64,000 bases of DNA from Narthecium ossifragum (GCA_963920575.1 OY986974.1:23412509-23476508), one strand, 5' to 3'; positions 1 to 11,872 are shown, numbered from the stretch's first letter. The notes: generated by a model not told the origin, from the sequence alone. Numbers and translations are program-made.

Positions 1-125
1 TTCATGCGTTTATAAACAGCCCAAAAACCAATCTATGGGTTCCGGAGTCTCATCCTTCTGCAATCTTTTTCATAGCTGAAAGACTGAGTAATCAGAAAAT
101 AAATAAATAAGAATAATGTTTTATA

Positions 126-525
126 TACATGCCCACATGGCATGTACACAACACACGGTCTTGAATCGGTAGTCCACTAATGATTCGTCCAACTAGTTCA
201 TCAGTAGTGGACTATCGATAGACTAGATCAATAAATCGGTAGCTCACTACTGATTGAATTGTATCGATCATTAGTACATTTCATCGGTAGTGAGATACCG
301 ATCAATTGATCTAATTCATCGGTAGTGTCATATCGATGGACTAGATGAACCAATCGGTATCGGAATACCGATTGAAGGTATATTACTACCGATTGAATAG
401 TGAGATACGAATGGATTGATCTAGACCATCGATATGCCATTACCGATGAATTAGATCAAAATATTGGTATCCCACTACCGATTCAAAGCCGTGTGCAGCG
501 TACATGCAAAGTCAGCATGTACACC
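126..525. mobile_element. Foldback-type MITE with internal palindromic subrepeats
   Basis: The two ends are inverted copies of each other over about 50 bases. Both run from TACATGC through CACACGG to TTGAATCGGTAGT; the left end is near 126-176 and the right near 480-525. The interior is a chain of degenerate ATCGGTAGT ... ACTACCGAT half-palindromes spaced about 30-40 bp apart, so the RNA or single strand could fold extensively. It has no coding potential. The short ORF read across 228-440 on the minus strand only translates these repeats. The superfamily is not assigned because no clear target duplication is visible. Confidence 0.6.
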
Positions 526-626
526 AAACAGCACTCAATAAATAATTCATGACACACAATGTTGTGCTCGAAAGCGACGAGTCATGGGAAATCAAAACCA
601 TTGCAAACACGTAACACGAAAGAAAA

Positions 627-701
627 GTTTCTCACCTGCTCAGAGACTACGGCACAAGGTTAAAAGCTTCTCACCTGCTCAGAGACTACAGCACAAGGTT
701 T
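627..701. repeat. Two-copy 38-bp tandem repeat
   Basis: The segment TTTCTCACCTGCTCAGAGAC...GCACAAGGTT occurs twice back to back with one or two substitutions. Nothing else is recognised between 526 and 890. Confidence 0.7.
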
Positions 702-893
702 TTCTTTTTTTTCCTTCGAGTCATGATGCTTGCATAATCTGTCTGGGGTGGTATCTCATCTTGCTATTTAAAGGGCAAAATTCCATTTCTTTTGTTTTAT
801 ATACACTTGAATTATGCCACACAGGATTTTCTAATGATGTGAAAAAAGAATTTTGAGAGTCAAGTTGTGCAGCAATCGACCGGTTGTTGATGC

Positions 894-1060
894 AAGGGTG
901 CTCGAGCAGGCCGGGGTCCATCCGAGCCCAGCTCACTTAAGCTCATACCGGCCTAAGCTCGAGTTGGGCCCCCGGCCGAGCCTCCGCCGGAAAAGTTTTG
1001 GGCCTAGCCCTGGCTGGGCTTCGGCCCACGGGGCCAGTTGAGCAGGCCCAACTCAAGTTC
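894..1060. mobile_element. GC-rich repeat, possible hAT-type terminal fragment
   Basis: This is a GC-rich block in AT-rich surroundings. It is built from GGCCC, CTCGAG and GGGCC motifs and begins CAAGGGTGCTCGAGCAGGCC. Such termini resemble plant hAT ends of the (T/C)AGGGGTG type, one of which also begins at 63955. A second end and target duplication are not visible, so the call is weak. Confidence 0.3.
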
Positions 1061-1442
1061 AACATTACAAGTACAGAAGTGAGCAGATAATACCATTTAT
1101 AGCAACCCTGACAACTAAGCCAGTCCCACCTTATGGTCAGCATGGCGTGGATGAACACAATTTCAAAACCTTGATCATAAACTAAGACAAAGCCAGACAA
1201 CAAAACATGTAATTATAAGCCATACATAGGATACAAAAGCATTCAAGGAGAAATCCAATTGCACAAGTCAATCATTGCTCATGAAATGTATGCCAGGTAT
1301 CACTGAAAGACAAAGTATCATGAAATTATTGTCACATGAGTTTGACACTAGCATAAGAGCTCTCCAATAAGACTCCAACTTATCAGAATGGCAACAGATA
1401 CGAGATACAAGGTACAACAAGAAGCAGTGAAGTTACTTGGAT

Positions 1443-4400
1443 TCAGCAATCAGTTGTGAGCCCAAAGTTATCGTTGAGGATTCTTTTCTCGACTCGCCCG
1501 AACCCTTTGGCAACCTTCATCATGTCGTGGAGTTTGAGTTCCTCGTGCTTTATCTCATCCACTCTGTTTAAAACGTTGGAAAGAAGTGCATCATCCTCAC
1601 CTGCATTTGGTGGTGACTTCAGGTTCGCAAGTTCAGACCGCTCCACCTCAAGCTGCTGATACAAGCTGAGGAGGAAATCTTTTTGAGCATAGAGCTTTAG
1701 CTCTGCGATTCTGTACTCTGTTTCTTGCGATCTCTTCAGCTCCTCAAGGACCTTATCTATATTGTCTTCTAGCTTCAAAGAGATGCTACTATGGTCCGAT
1801 GTAATATAACCCCATGATTGGACTCCACCATGGTTTGTGCCATTTACTTGCGAAGGCTCAGCTACTATCATGGTGTCCATGTTTGTAACATTTGCAATAT
1901 CTGCTGCTTCTATCATGGTTATCTCCTCTCCATTGCCGAATAGATCTCCTGCTAAATACGAATGCTAAGGAGTATTAAGTATTTTCTATGTTAATTTGGT
2001 AAATGAAGCTATAGATGTGGCGTTGCCTAGGTTCATCCTTTCCTAGGAATCCTAATATCAGAGATGAAATGAATATATAGTTTTTTACATTTTAAATCCA
2101 CTTCTTTCTTCAAATTTACAAAACCGGACCACTTTGTTTTTCTCTTACAAAACAGACAAGTCAACTTTTCTCTCCCCACAAATGTCCTTCAGCCCGCATG
2201 ATGGCAGAGCATCTAATGCGCATCCAAGCATGTGGCAGCCCTTCATCTAAACCATCCATTCACTTTCCTCAATAGATCTAAATCGTTTCTCTATTAAAAT
2301 GAGAGTTGCCGCAGATAAAGGTAAAGAAAAAAAATATTACTTATAAGTAAGGATTTAATATCTTCAAGTAAGAAATCGTTGCTTAGTTAATTCCTTATTT
2401 ATAATAAAGGAAAGAAGTTATAAGTAAGGACTTTTTTTTTACTTAAATTTAAAAATAAAAATCTGCCACTAAATATTAAAAGCGTTGATTTCCACCTTAA
2501 GTAAGGAATCCCTACTTATTTTCACTTAGAGGTAAGGATTCCTTAATTCTGCAACGCATTTAGCAATCGAGTTGCTGTCAACAATAATACATATATAATA
2601 TCGAAATGACATAAAACTGCAACCCACATTTTTCTCCAAGTCGGGTCTTCTAAGATAGACAAAAGGTTTTAATTTCCAAAGATGAAAATGCCACTCTCCC
2701 ATTAAGCATCAAATGTGTTGAATTCTACTTTATAAGTAAGGAATCTTGACCTATAATGAGGATTCCTTACTTTGGCAAGCCACTTAGTAATTGAGTTGTT
2801 CCCTATCAAAAAGTACATCCGAAATGATATAAAGCAGCAACTCACCTTTTCTCCTAATCATATTTTCCAAGATAGACAAAAGGTGAGATTTGATGGGAAA
2901 AAGATTTTAATTTTAAAGATAAAAATCTGTCACTCTCTTACTGAGGATTAAGTACGTTGATTTCCACTTTATAAAAAAGGAATTCTAACTTAAAAGTAGG
3001 GAGTCCATTAACATGGAATCCCTACTAATAAGGATTCCTTCAGCAATCCATTTAGCAATCGAGTTGCTTTCAAACAAAAAAAAAAATCAAAATGGCATAA
3101 AGTTGAACCCACTTTTTTCTCCCAAACGCGATTTCCAAGATAAAAAAAGGTCACATTTGATAGGTAGAACTCTATAACTCTCCCACTAAACACTAAATGT
3201 GTTGATTTCCAATTTACAAGTAATAAAAATTCCTTATTTTTAAGATTCCTTACTTATAAACATAAAATTGTTATCTATAAGTCTTTTTTTTTTACTTTTA
3301 TTTGCGGTTGTAACTCTGGTTTTAATAAGGGAATGACGGAGATCTATTGTGGGAAGTGGATGGATGGTTCAAATTAAAACTGTCACATGTCTGGAGACGG
3401 ATTAGAAGCTCTGCCATCCATTAAATGCTCATGATGTTTTAAACTAGCGATCCCGATGAATTCGAAAGCACAGATCTTCAACTGAGCATATATCACGCAA
3501 ATTATGCAGAGCCAATGAAGGGTATGAGAAAGTGATACTGCAAATTCATTGGAAATTTTTGACTCAAGTTACTTGCAAAGAGCAACCAACAATGAGCACA
3601 CAGACCATATCAATTACCTTGAGAGCAAGTGGAGTTATTTAAAAAACTGACCTGAAGTAACAGTTGAGATGTGATCATCCACTTTCCAGATTTCATCAAG
3701 AGGAACCCCGCGTTTTAGCTGGATTAAACATCAGAGGGTCACGCCTATTGGTTACGAAGTCTGAAACCTAGTCTATGATGAATACACGAGGGAGTTCCCA
3801 CTTAATTTGAGCAGTAAACATGTTTAGTGGAAAAGAAATTACAAGTTTGATTACCTTCGCCATGATAGACGCAATACGAGTGCGCAAGCTCTTCGCCTTC
3901 ATCTGCTCTGAGCCACGCAATATAGACAGGCCCATGCTTAAGATTTTGTCAATATCATCACGTGAATCAAGAGCTTCACATGCTTTTAAAAGCTTAGTCA
4001 CATGAGGAATGAGGTCAGTTCTATTGTCACAGTGTCTACAGAAATATTCCACATCCAAACCAATGCTCCCTCCAACTGTCCCTCCCATGTAACAGCGAAG
4101 AGCACAGTCTATATGCGCCAGATGCCCACATATGCAGTTCTCTTCAAGAATTGCCTCACATCTAATAAAACTATAACCTCCATGAGCCCAATCAACAGGT
4201 CTACTACATAATATACAACAACAATCATGGCAGAATTTCCTCTCCACACAGCAGATATTGCAAGCCTTGGCTATCGGACCAGAGCTCCTTGCTTTTGATT
4301 GAGAACTGCACATACTATTCCCCGCTTTACAATTTTCAGCTTCAGATGGTGCTTCAGATCCAGAAACCTCGTCCATATCTAATCTCCTAGAGGACACATA

Positions 4401-5605
4401 AGGGACTACATCTGCACAATGGGCTAAAAAGATCAATCATACAATGAGAGAGGAGAAATGAATCTCAGATTCTCTCTTGCTTATGGTTTCATGCTACTGT
4501 GTCCAACCCAAAAAATTTCACTTTGATGTTGCCTTATCTTTCCGAAAGAGTAACACACAGACTCCTAGTTGTCACTCCCACCAACACCAAACTCCTCAAA
4601 GAATGCTGAGTTGTTCATAGGCCTGATAATACAAACTTAGAAGTTGTTGTTTTGATAGATGTACAATGGCCTCTTCTCGTATCCATAAAATATAAATATT
4701 GCATGCCTTCTTAACAGTCCACGAGATATAAGTAACTCAGTGAAGCTTTCTAAATGTCAATTACATAAAGGCGTATGGCTTAACTAAAATTACATATAAC
4801 GGTTGGAGAAAACTTTATTCATGCCTGATAATTTACATAAAGTAACCATTTCCCACCACTTCTAGCCTCAGCTTTTATAGCTTTAGATGAAGAATTTGTT
4901 GATGTACATCAATATAGTAAACATTCAAGTAGTCTTAGTGTTGATAACTTTGCTGATCTAACCCATTGCAATTTTGTAAGATTCAATCAACTGCAAGAAC
5001 CTGTGACAAAAACTACAACATTGGACACCATAGACAAATATCTAACAACTAACAGTGTGGGTGAGTGTTCAGGAAATGAAGTACTCTGCACATAAAGCAA
5101 ACTAATATAATACAACTCGATTCAAATCAAACACAGAGAAAGCTAAATCAGAATCACCTATCCTATATAAGAACAAAGCAGAAGAATATTCAGGGCATTT
5201 ACTAAACCAAGCCGAACCTTTTCTTGGCGTGTGATCCCCACAAGGAACCCTCCAGATAAAAGAAGCAAAAAAGTCCTCAACATTTGTATCGGGGAATTCC
5301 TTTCGAACAAACTCTCCAACAGAAACCTTACTCGAGAAGCCAGACTTGCCAAGATGGGCAGGAGGATAAAGGAACCTGTCAACCCAGTGGCCAAGGCCAG
5401 CTTTTCTATTGCCGACCCTCCACCTCCATTTGTCTCCAGGAAGTGGCCAATCTTCGGGAGCGTAAGGTAAACCTTCACCAGTTGAATTACCAGCAACAGA
5501 TATTGCAACAAGAGGCTTTTTAGGTGGTCCCTGTCCCTGGCCCTGGCTCTGGCTCTGGCTCTTATCTGATACATCGATCTCCATGGATCTCTTTCTTCTA
5601 GTCAT
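1443..5605 (-). CDS. Oberon-like PHD zinc-finger protein (4 coding exons, 525 aa)
   Basis: Coding exons are 5605-5158, 4411-3855, 3718-3652 and 1948-1443 on the minus strand. All junctions are GT-AG, and the phases (1, 0, 1) join to an open frame of 525 residues. Residues 46-65 hold a Trp/Gly-rich motif (LPYAPEDWP...GDKW). Residues 200-277 form a Cys/His-rich zinc finger of the Oberon PHD type: CNICC, CHDCCCILC, ENCICGHLAHIDC, then YFCRHC. A helical stretch follows, and residues about 390-480 look like a coiled coil. Known Oberon proteins are nuclear chromatin or transcription factors of embryo and meristem development, and this shared architecture is the basis for the name. The exact subfamily is not resolved. 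The small third exon (22 codons) is supported by phase and by strong splice sites. The start MTRRKRS is the first ATG after the leader acceptor at 5622. Confidence 0.85.
2200..3420. mobile_element. Long-TIR MULE-like element inside the last intron of the Oberon-like gene
   Basis: The left (2200-2330) and right (3300-3419) ends are inverted relatives over about 130 bases. Both begin GATGGCAGAGC, and both contain AACCATCCAT(T/C)CACTT and CAATAGATCT in order. The interior (about 2440-3230) is made of roughly 235-bp degenerate tandem repeats, near 2440, 2665, 2900 and 3145. Each carries a GTAAGGAATCC / GGATTCCTTAC palindrome and the phrase 'ccaagatagacaaaagg'. There is no ORF of note. Long TIRs around a non-coding interior fit a non-autonomous Mutator-like element. 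The target duplication was not clear. Confidence 0.6.
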
Positions 5606-7200
5606 TGATCAAGCTGGGGACCTAGAAAACATTGTATTACAGTCCCAACACCTTAGAGAATATAAGAGTTTAAAGACTAATTACACTAAACTTTGAGCAA
5701 GTGATGATTTACTATTCCTTTTCAATTGCCATTCTCAATTTCTCATTGAGGAAATTCTATATTGTTTTACATTTGCCATTCTAATTTGGTTAAGACGAAC
5801 CAGCCATTTGTTTTATAAGCATATTGAAGAACATATATGCTGGAATGCACGTAACTGATGTAAGGGAACAAAATTATGGAACTAATGGAGATAACAAGCG
5901 TAGGAGCGCAACCAAGAATATCTTCTGAGGGGAAATTTAGACCACAAAAACCATAACCATTTGGTCATCCACATCAACGATCATCTGACCAACACATGTC
6001 ACGCATAAACCTAGTTCTTTGAATGGATATGAAATACACCTACATAATTGAGCTTCATCAGAAGAGCTGATGATTCCTAGTTTGTTGATTCATATATCCA
6101 TCCTACTAACCAGAAGCGAGCATGTAAAAGGCTGCAATTTACACCAACAATCACTGTCTGGCACAGCAAATTCTTGCACTAGAATGATTACAATCAAGGA
6201 TATAACGTTCAAGAGATCGTTTCATCAAAATGCGGAACTCGACCCTACATTCTGCTTCAAAGGGACTGCTCTTATGGATTAGCTTGCCCCGACAAACCAT
6301 CCAGCACGATCTGTTTCTTTCTTTTCCTTCTAACTAGTTCGCTAACCACCCTAATGTTACCGTCAAACTCTCCACCCTAATCTCATTTCATGGCAGAAAC
6401 CATTTCATTAGCCTCTCTATGGAACCTCGATTCGGCAACTCTCAAGCAGAAACATCTGCAAGTTATAATCTGCACATCTTAGAAATCCAGTTTGCAACTG
6501 TGAAAATCCGCAGTCAAGCTAATCTCATGGCATTTAGATGCCATCCAGCTTACAAGATCACAAAAATTAACTCTTTGCAATCAGGAGAAACTAGAAGACC
6601 AGTCCACCTACTCCATGATCCAACTCAATCAGCAAACGAAACAAGCCCGAAATCCAAAAACAAACGGTAAAGAACTCCCATGCGAGAGCTGACAAGAAGA
6701 ATCCGAAAGATGGCACCTTTATGCCACAGATCTACTCCTCCTCCGCGGTACTCCCTCGAACAATCTGACCACGAGATGAAATGGGTACGGCCAATTTCCA
6801 AGTTCGGACTAGGGTTTGAGAATCGAACCCTTGGCGACTCCTGCATTGTGGAATTTAGCATCAAAATCCTTCCTTTATCGGTTGTCGTGAGAAATGAGAA
6901 GAGAATTAAAGAGGAATAGGAGAGGAGAATGAATCGCTCTTTAGAGACATGAGGATGCAAACAAACCCACATCAAGAAGAGATCTTTTGAGGGATCTTGG
7001 TATGAAGTATGGAGGGATAATCCCAAGAAATGGATAACAAAATGTTTCAAGAAAATTGCCAGAGTGTTTGGACTCACCTGCGAATGGGTTCCCAACTTCG
7101 AGCTTCTGATTCAATGTTTCTGGACTGGACGAATCCACTTGAGTTGGGTCTCCCAAAAACCCTAATGTTGAGCTTTTGAGAGTTTGATGGGAACGTTGAA
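5606..7200 (-). other. 5' leader and leader intron of the Oberon-like gene
   Basis: On the minus strand a strong donor (CAG|GTGAGT) lies at 7078/7077 and an acceptor (TTTTCTAG|GT) at 5622/5621, 16 bases upstream of the start codon. A leader intron of about 1.46 kb (5622-7077) is inferred, with a first non-coding exon extending up to roughly 7190. The transcription start is not defined by the sequence. ORFs on either strand here have no recognisable product. Confidence 0.55.
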
Positions 7201-7699
7201 TTTGGGGCAGAAGAGGATTTCAACAGTTTAACCCGACATAGCCGGGCCCGGGAACGTTTATTAAATTACCAGCATGAGCCTGTGCCTCTGACACTATATA
7301 CTTGCTATATATGTATTATGAAATATAAATTACTAGTACTCACATGTGTCCCTAACACAGTTTTTAGTTATTACTAATATAAAAATTTAACAAACTCCTT
7401 GTAATTTGTCTGGTTAGACGGCTGTGTTGACCCGTAGGTGGTCCAGGGTTCGAAGGTTGGTTGTAACTTTTTGTTCACTGCCACCATAAAACATAGCTAA
7501 TAAAATATAAAAATATTATAAGTCTAACTTAGGGTATATAAAATATATATAAGTCTTAGCATAAGATAATATTAATAGAATTTAGGTTGATTTGAATTAA
7601 TGCAGGTTTATATAAAACAAACTTAGGGAATATATATAAAGAAACTTAGGGGATATGAATTAATGCAGGTTTAACCGTTATTGCTCCTTATAAGGTTGA
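7201..7699. other. Intergenic, AT-rich, no gene seen
   Basis: This is AT-rich upstream DNA of the Oberon-like gene, with repeated 'aacttaggg(g/a)atat' phrases around 7525-7660. No coding segment or RNA gene was recognised. Promoter elements for the minus-strand gene must lie here, but none is distinctive. Confidence 0.4.
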
Positions 7700-7924
7700 T
7701 TAGTGTTTACACCAAATATAGTAAACTTATTCACTGGTACACCAATGTATGATGTTAATGGGTAAACACCATTTGCAAGCAGTTATGGACAGTAATAATT
7801 GGTTATGCATTTTTTATGACTTTTTTGCCCTTATGATGAATTAAACCCTAATCCCAACTCTCATTCCCGTCTATATACCCTCATGTTCTCTACCCCTCAT
7901 TCTCACTCTCATTTTCCATCCCTC

Positions 7925-8310
7925 TCCCTAATTTTCTCTCTCCCTCCCTATCATTTCCGTCCCTCTTCCCGAGGTTCTCTCTCCCCTCCCCCTCCCCCTC
8001 CCTCTCCCCTAGGTCTCTCTGCCCAAAGTTCTCTCCCCTTCCATCTCCTTCCATCCCTCTTCCCGAGGTTCTCTCTCCCCTCCCCCTCCCCCTCCCTCTC
8101 CCCTAGGTCCCTCTGCCCAAAGTTCTCTCCCCTTCCATCTCCTTCCATCCCTCTTCCCGAGGTTCTCTCTCCCCTCCCCCTCCCCTGGGTTCTCTCCCCC
8201 TCCCTCTCCCCTAGGTTCTCTCCCCCTCCATCTCATTTCCATCCCTCTCCCCTAGGTTCTCTCCCCCTCCCCCAGGTGCTATCCCCCTCCCCTCCCTCTC
8301 CCCCTCCTCT
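7925..8310. repeat. CT-rich minisatellite
   Basis: Repeated TCTCCCCTAGGTTCTCTCCCC-type units occur on the plus strand, with a longer ~117-bp unit duplicated at about 7965-8080 and 8083-8200. Long ORFs read on both strands across it are low-complexity artefacts. Confidence 0.75.
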
Positions 8311-8389
8311 CTTTTCTCACCATGGGGCCGTCGGGGATCTCCTTGTTGATGGATCTGGTGGAAGAGGAAGAAGATCGGCACCGTTTCCG

Positions 8390-8698
8390 ATGGCGTCTTG
8401 GTCGGTGGCCCCCGGCGAGGTCGAGCGCCACCAATGGAGCCGCGAGGGGGGCGGGGAGGATGGCGATGCCAACCGGGAGGAGCTGCCGACCTCCGACGCC
8501 TTCGCCGGAGGGGGTTGCTTTGCGAAGAGGATGCGAAAGAATAGGTTTGGAGATCGCCGGAAGGATGATTTTGAGGCGGATCTTGATGACCTTGACGAGG
8601 AGGAGGAGGAGGAGAGAGGCGAAGGCGGAGATGATGGAGAGGGGGAGGAGAGGGAGATACGGTCTGGTGTTGGGCTCGATCCCACCCTCGATAAAGAG
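8390..8698 (+). pseudogene. Exon-like captured gene fragment, acidic protein of unknown function
   Basis: An ATG at 8390 opens a frame rich in Glu/Asp (a DDLDEEEEEE run, then GLDPTLDKE). It ends at a plausible donor (AAAGAG|GTTTGC) at 8698/8699, followed by AT-rich intron-like DNA. The composition and the abrupt end at a donor suggest the first exon of a cellular gene captured inside element B, not a complete gene. I cannot name the parent with confidence. Confidence 0.35.
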
Positions 8699-8749
8699 GT
8701 TTGCTTTTTTTGACTGTTCATTTCCTTCAAATTTGAATATTTGTTGGTA

Positions 8750-8850
8750 TTTTTCATTCGATTTCTCTTTTCACAAAGAGAATACTGCAGAATTCTCTTT
8801 TCACAAAGAGAATAATGCAGTATTCTCTTTTCTAATAGAGAATACCGAGA
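8750..8850. repeat. Three-copy ~40-bp repeat with TTCTCTTT / AAAGAGAA palindromes
   Basis: TTCTCTTTTCACAAAGAGAA recurs with intervening ATACTGCAG-like spacers, within element B. Confidence 0.6.
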
Positions 8851-9433
8851 TCTATTTGTGGTTTCTGACAACTATACAGCTATGTCACGGGGGGGTCGTG
8901 CATCCAGTTCGCCATGCTCCGTGCTGGGTTCTCCAACGCCGGCAGCGCTAATAGCTCCATCACCGACAAGCATGTCTTCATCGACATCGGCGGCAGATCC
9001 ATGGATGATGACGGGCTCGTCTTGATCGGAATCGCCGACAGATCTATGGATGACAGGCCTATCTTGACAGGAATCATTGGCATCAGCAGCGTCGTCGTCG
9101 TCATCTCGTCCACGTCCTTCCACAACATCTCCTCCTCCTCGCCTCATCGACATCGGCGGTGGATCCATGGATGATGACAGGCTTGTCTTTTGGTAAGGCC
9201 TTCGTGCGGATTTATCGCCTAGATTGGAGAAAATTTGAATGATAAGCGAGCGAGCGGTTTCTATCGCGCATAAGCCGGCGTTTGATGTTTAAAGCGGCTT
9301 GGGTTATAGGTTGGGGGGTATAAGAGTATTTTGATATGTAAAATGGTGCTAAGCAGTTAAATCTAATGATGGATGTTTTATTAGTAGGATAAGTCCATAT
9401 TATGGTGCTCCCTACTAAAACCCCTATAAAATA

Positions 9434-9576
9434 CTAGTGTGGGGCCGTGTGCCAGGTCATGCCTTGACACGGTTTTATACAGAGTCATTTGCTTCACTTC
9501 CGCTATCAAATTTCTTAAGTCAACTGCGTGAGAATTATTAGGATTTGTATAAATTGATTATCAACCTTATATAAGA
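9434..9576 (-). mobile_element. Short non-autonomous Helitron (probable)
   Basis: Read on the minus strand, the segment starts TCTTATATAAGG and ends with a CCGTGT...ACACGG hairpin, then 11 bases terminating in CTAG, with T following. These are the 5'-TC and hairpin-CTRR hallmarks of Helitrons. The ends match the style of the better-supported copy at 26833-26982. The base before the 5' TC is G rather than the expected A, which lowers confidence. Confidence 0.45.
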
Positions 9577-10193
9577 CTAGGTGGGCCCCTACCACCAACC
9601 ATAGGGTTAATGGGTGATTTGGTTATAAAAATCGAATTTGATTAATGGATTAGTATGGATATTATATAAGGTTAATTATATTAGATTAGTATACTATAAC
9701 TGTAGAATAGATATAACTGTATGGATTAAATCAACATTATAAGGGAGGCCGGTTATGCGTAACCAATTTTTCTCCCTATAAGATTGATTGATTATGAAAC
9801 ATAATTGTCAACCCTCAGGCCTTCTATCATGTTGGATAGAACTGATTGGCATGCTCTCGAGCTTTTGGCATAGTTTTTAGTCTTATATATGACGTTCGCT
9901 TTTCACTCTTCGATATGTTTGTTTGGCTGGAAACCAGTTTAAAACGACTGGACTGGAAACCAAGAGGCGCTGTTGGAATCGTATTTTGGTCATTTATTTT
10001 CGCTGGAATTGGTTGGTTGCCATCCCAGCGCCCCCCTTATTTCTCAGTAATAATTTATAGTCCGAATTAGAAGTTGGATTTAACTTCAGCCTTTGGGGTT
10101 ACTTTGTCGGGAAAAAAAAACAAAAGAAACTTTGTGTGATATGTGTCATGAGGATGCATGGATTGGTATGGTTCGTTGACTCGCCTTGAAATA
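9577..10193. repeat. Intergenic; includes a dispersed relative of the 47.8-51.4 kb repeats
   Basis: 9905-10075 (TGTTTGGCTGGAAACCAG ... GGTCATTTATTTTCGCTGGA ... CCAGCGCC...TTATTT) parallels the segment near the end of each ~0.9-kb unit at 48500-48620, 49430-49550, 50340-50470 and 51285-51420. The rest (9577-9900) is AT-rich with no recognisable gene. Confidence 0.5.
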
Positions 10194-11872
10194 TGTCGTT
10201 AAGTATCTCCAAGGCGAGCAAAACAAATTACTGACTATTACTTAACTACAACGTAGTTAGTAGGAGTACGGGTCGAATCCATGGAGAATTAGATGGTTGA
10301 ATTATAATGATGATCTCTACAAGGGTTAAATGCAATTTGAAGGGTTATTATGACTTAGCTAACTAGTGTATTCTAAGAAAGGTATTTATCAATAGAGAAG
10401 GGTCCTAGGAAATTTTGATCCGAATTAGGGTTTAAGGGTATTCTTTATAAATCAAGTTGCATGACATCTAAGTGAGATGATTAAAATAGGAATTCGACGA
10501 GCATAGGATTAATATTGCTCGTCGCTAATGAGAAGTCGGGTTAGGATCAACTCATCGCTTTTGGCACAAGGGTAAAGTCCATGATTGAGGGTTTAATTCG
10601 ATCGTGGCTCAACAATTGCCGGATTAGGGTCCAATTGTTGGAGATAGTGAAGATGTTGTATGAATAAAGAGTTGAGTTGAGATGGGTTTAATACCTCAAC
10701 TCAATTCTATAATAAAACCTAGAATGGTAATTGAGATAGCCTTATCTTGGGTGGTTCTAGCACCTCAAGAGGCTATCTTCTCCTTGGGTGGGTCTAGCAC
10801 CTCAAGGGTCTACCTAGATCAAGGAGAATTGGCCATGGTTCTAGCATGGCAATTGTCCTAGATCAAGGAATTCTCCAAAAGAATTGGCCATGGTTCTAGC
10901 ATGGCCCCTTTCTTTGGGGAATTCCATCAAACACCCATCAAGCATTATATTACCAAGTAATCTCATACAAGAATTAGGCATTCAATCCATTCAAAAGGCA
11001 ATTTATCATTGAATTATGGAAAAGTATATGAATCCATACAACCAATCATCTTTACAAGAGTCATTACAACAAGAGATACAAAGAATTCTAGATCTAAACC
11101 CTAAGACATCACAAAATTCCCAAGGAAAGAGGGATTAGAAACTCATCTTGGGTTGGAGATCCAAAGAAGGGGAGGATTTCACCATCATCTTCTCCAAATC
11201 TTCACCCTAAATCCTCTCTAAATCTCTCTCCAATCAAAGGGGAAAAGAGTGGGAGAGAGAAAGGGAAAAAGGAGCTAAAGAATCGGGAAAAAGCTCCCAA
11301 AATCGGGGTCAAGAGGCCTATTTATAGGCCTCCACCCGTGGACCTCCAGATCAGATCTGAACCGTCCATTTCTGGCTTTCAGCCGCTGTTGTATCGATAC
11401 AACAGTGATTTGTATCGATACAAACGGTTAGAATTGAGAGATCCAGCTTCTTGGATCGATACACATTGGCGTTGTATCGATCCAATTCTTGATCTGCAGA
11501 AAGCTTCTCTGGAAGGCAGTTTTGTATCGATACAGCCTTATTTGTATCGATACAACTATATTGTATCGATACATTTCTAGTATGTATCGATATAATGATC
11601 TCGAACAGCAAATCAGCCTCTGAAAATAACCTTGGATCGATACAGAGTTCCATGTATCGATACAACAGGGTGTATCGATACATTTTACCTATGTATCGAT
11701 ACATTAACGCTGGATTTGAGTATTTGATGTCGTTTTGGCTCGAAATCGCTTCAACTCTTGTTGTAAGCTCTTGTACCTGAAATATAAAGAAAAGATATAA
11801 GAAATACCTTACTTGGGAGCTAACAAAGCCGAGTTGGATGGGTGTATTGCGTGTATTTCGTGACTTATCACA
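10194..11872 (-). mobile_element. LTR of an Athila/Tat-like Ty3/gypsy or LARD element
   Basis: On the minus strand, a purine tract (AAGTTGGGGGG) is followed at 11872 by TGTGATAAGTCACG. The sequence then runs to a terminus with 'ATGGATTCGACCCGTACTCC' and ends CTTAACGACA at 10194, giving TG...CA borders. The purine tract preceded by 'TTTGCTCGAGGACTAGCAAAG' is the familiar 3' end of the internal region of Athila/Tat-type elements, here seen upstream of the LTR. Only one LTR and a stub of interior remain. A 12-member palindrome array lies inside (separate entry). Confidence 0.6.
11388..11705. repeat. Array of the 12-bp palindrome TGTATCGATACA
   Basis: About twelve exact or one-to-two-mismatch copies of TGTATCGATACA lie within 320 bp, starting near 11389, 11411, 11452, 11471, 11522, 11541, 11561, 11582, 11631, 11652, 11670 and 11691. 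Spacing is irregular (18-50 bp) and the spacers are unrelated to each other. The array sits inside the LTR of 10194-11872. Confidence 0.85.

Larger units (their letters stand above)
7700..9418. mobile_element. Pack-MULE-like element B with GC-rich interior
   Basis: The ends at 7700-7790 and about 9340-9418 are degenerate inverted repeats. Both read TTAGT...ACACC(A), ACTTAT, then CACCATTT in the same order. The interior is GC-rich: a CT-rich minisatellite (7925-8310), an exon-like acidic ORF (8390-8698) and a second GC-rich block (8880-9180). AT-rich DNA surrounds it on both sides. This is the layout of Pack-MULEs that carry captured gene fragments. The TIR similarity is only moderate by eye. 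Confidence 0.45.

Noticed and set aside
7883..8713. 276-codon ORF on the plus strand
   Set aside because: The first 140 residues are Ser/Pro runs from the CT minisatellite. Only the part from 8390 is exon-like.
11388..11705. Spaced palindromic repeats resembling a CRISPR array
   Set aside because: Eukaryotic nuclear DNA, irregular spacing, 12-bp repeats inside an LTR and no cas genes.
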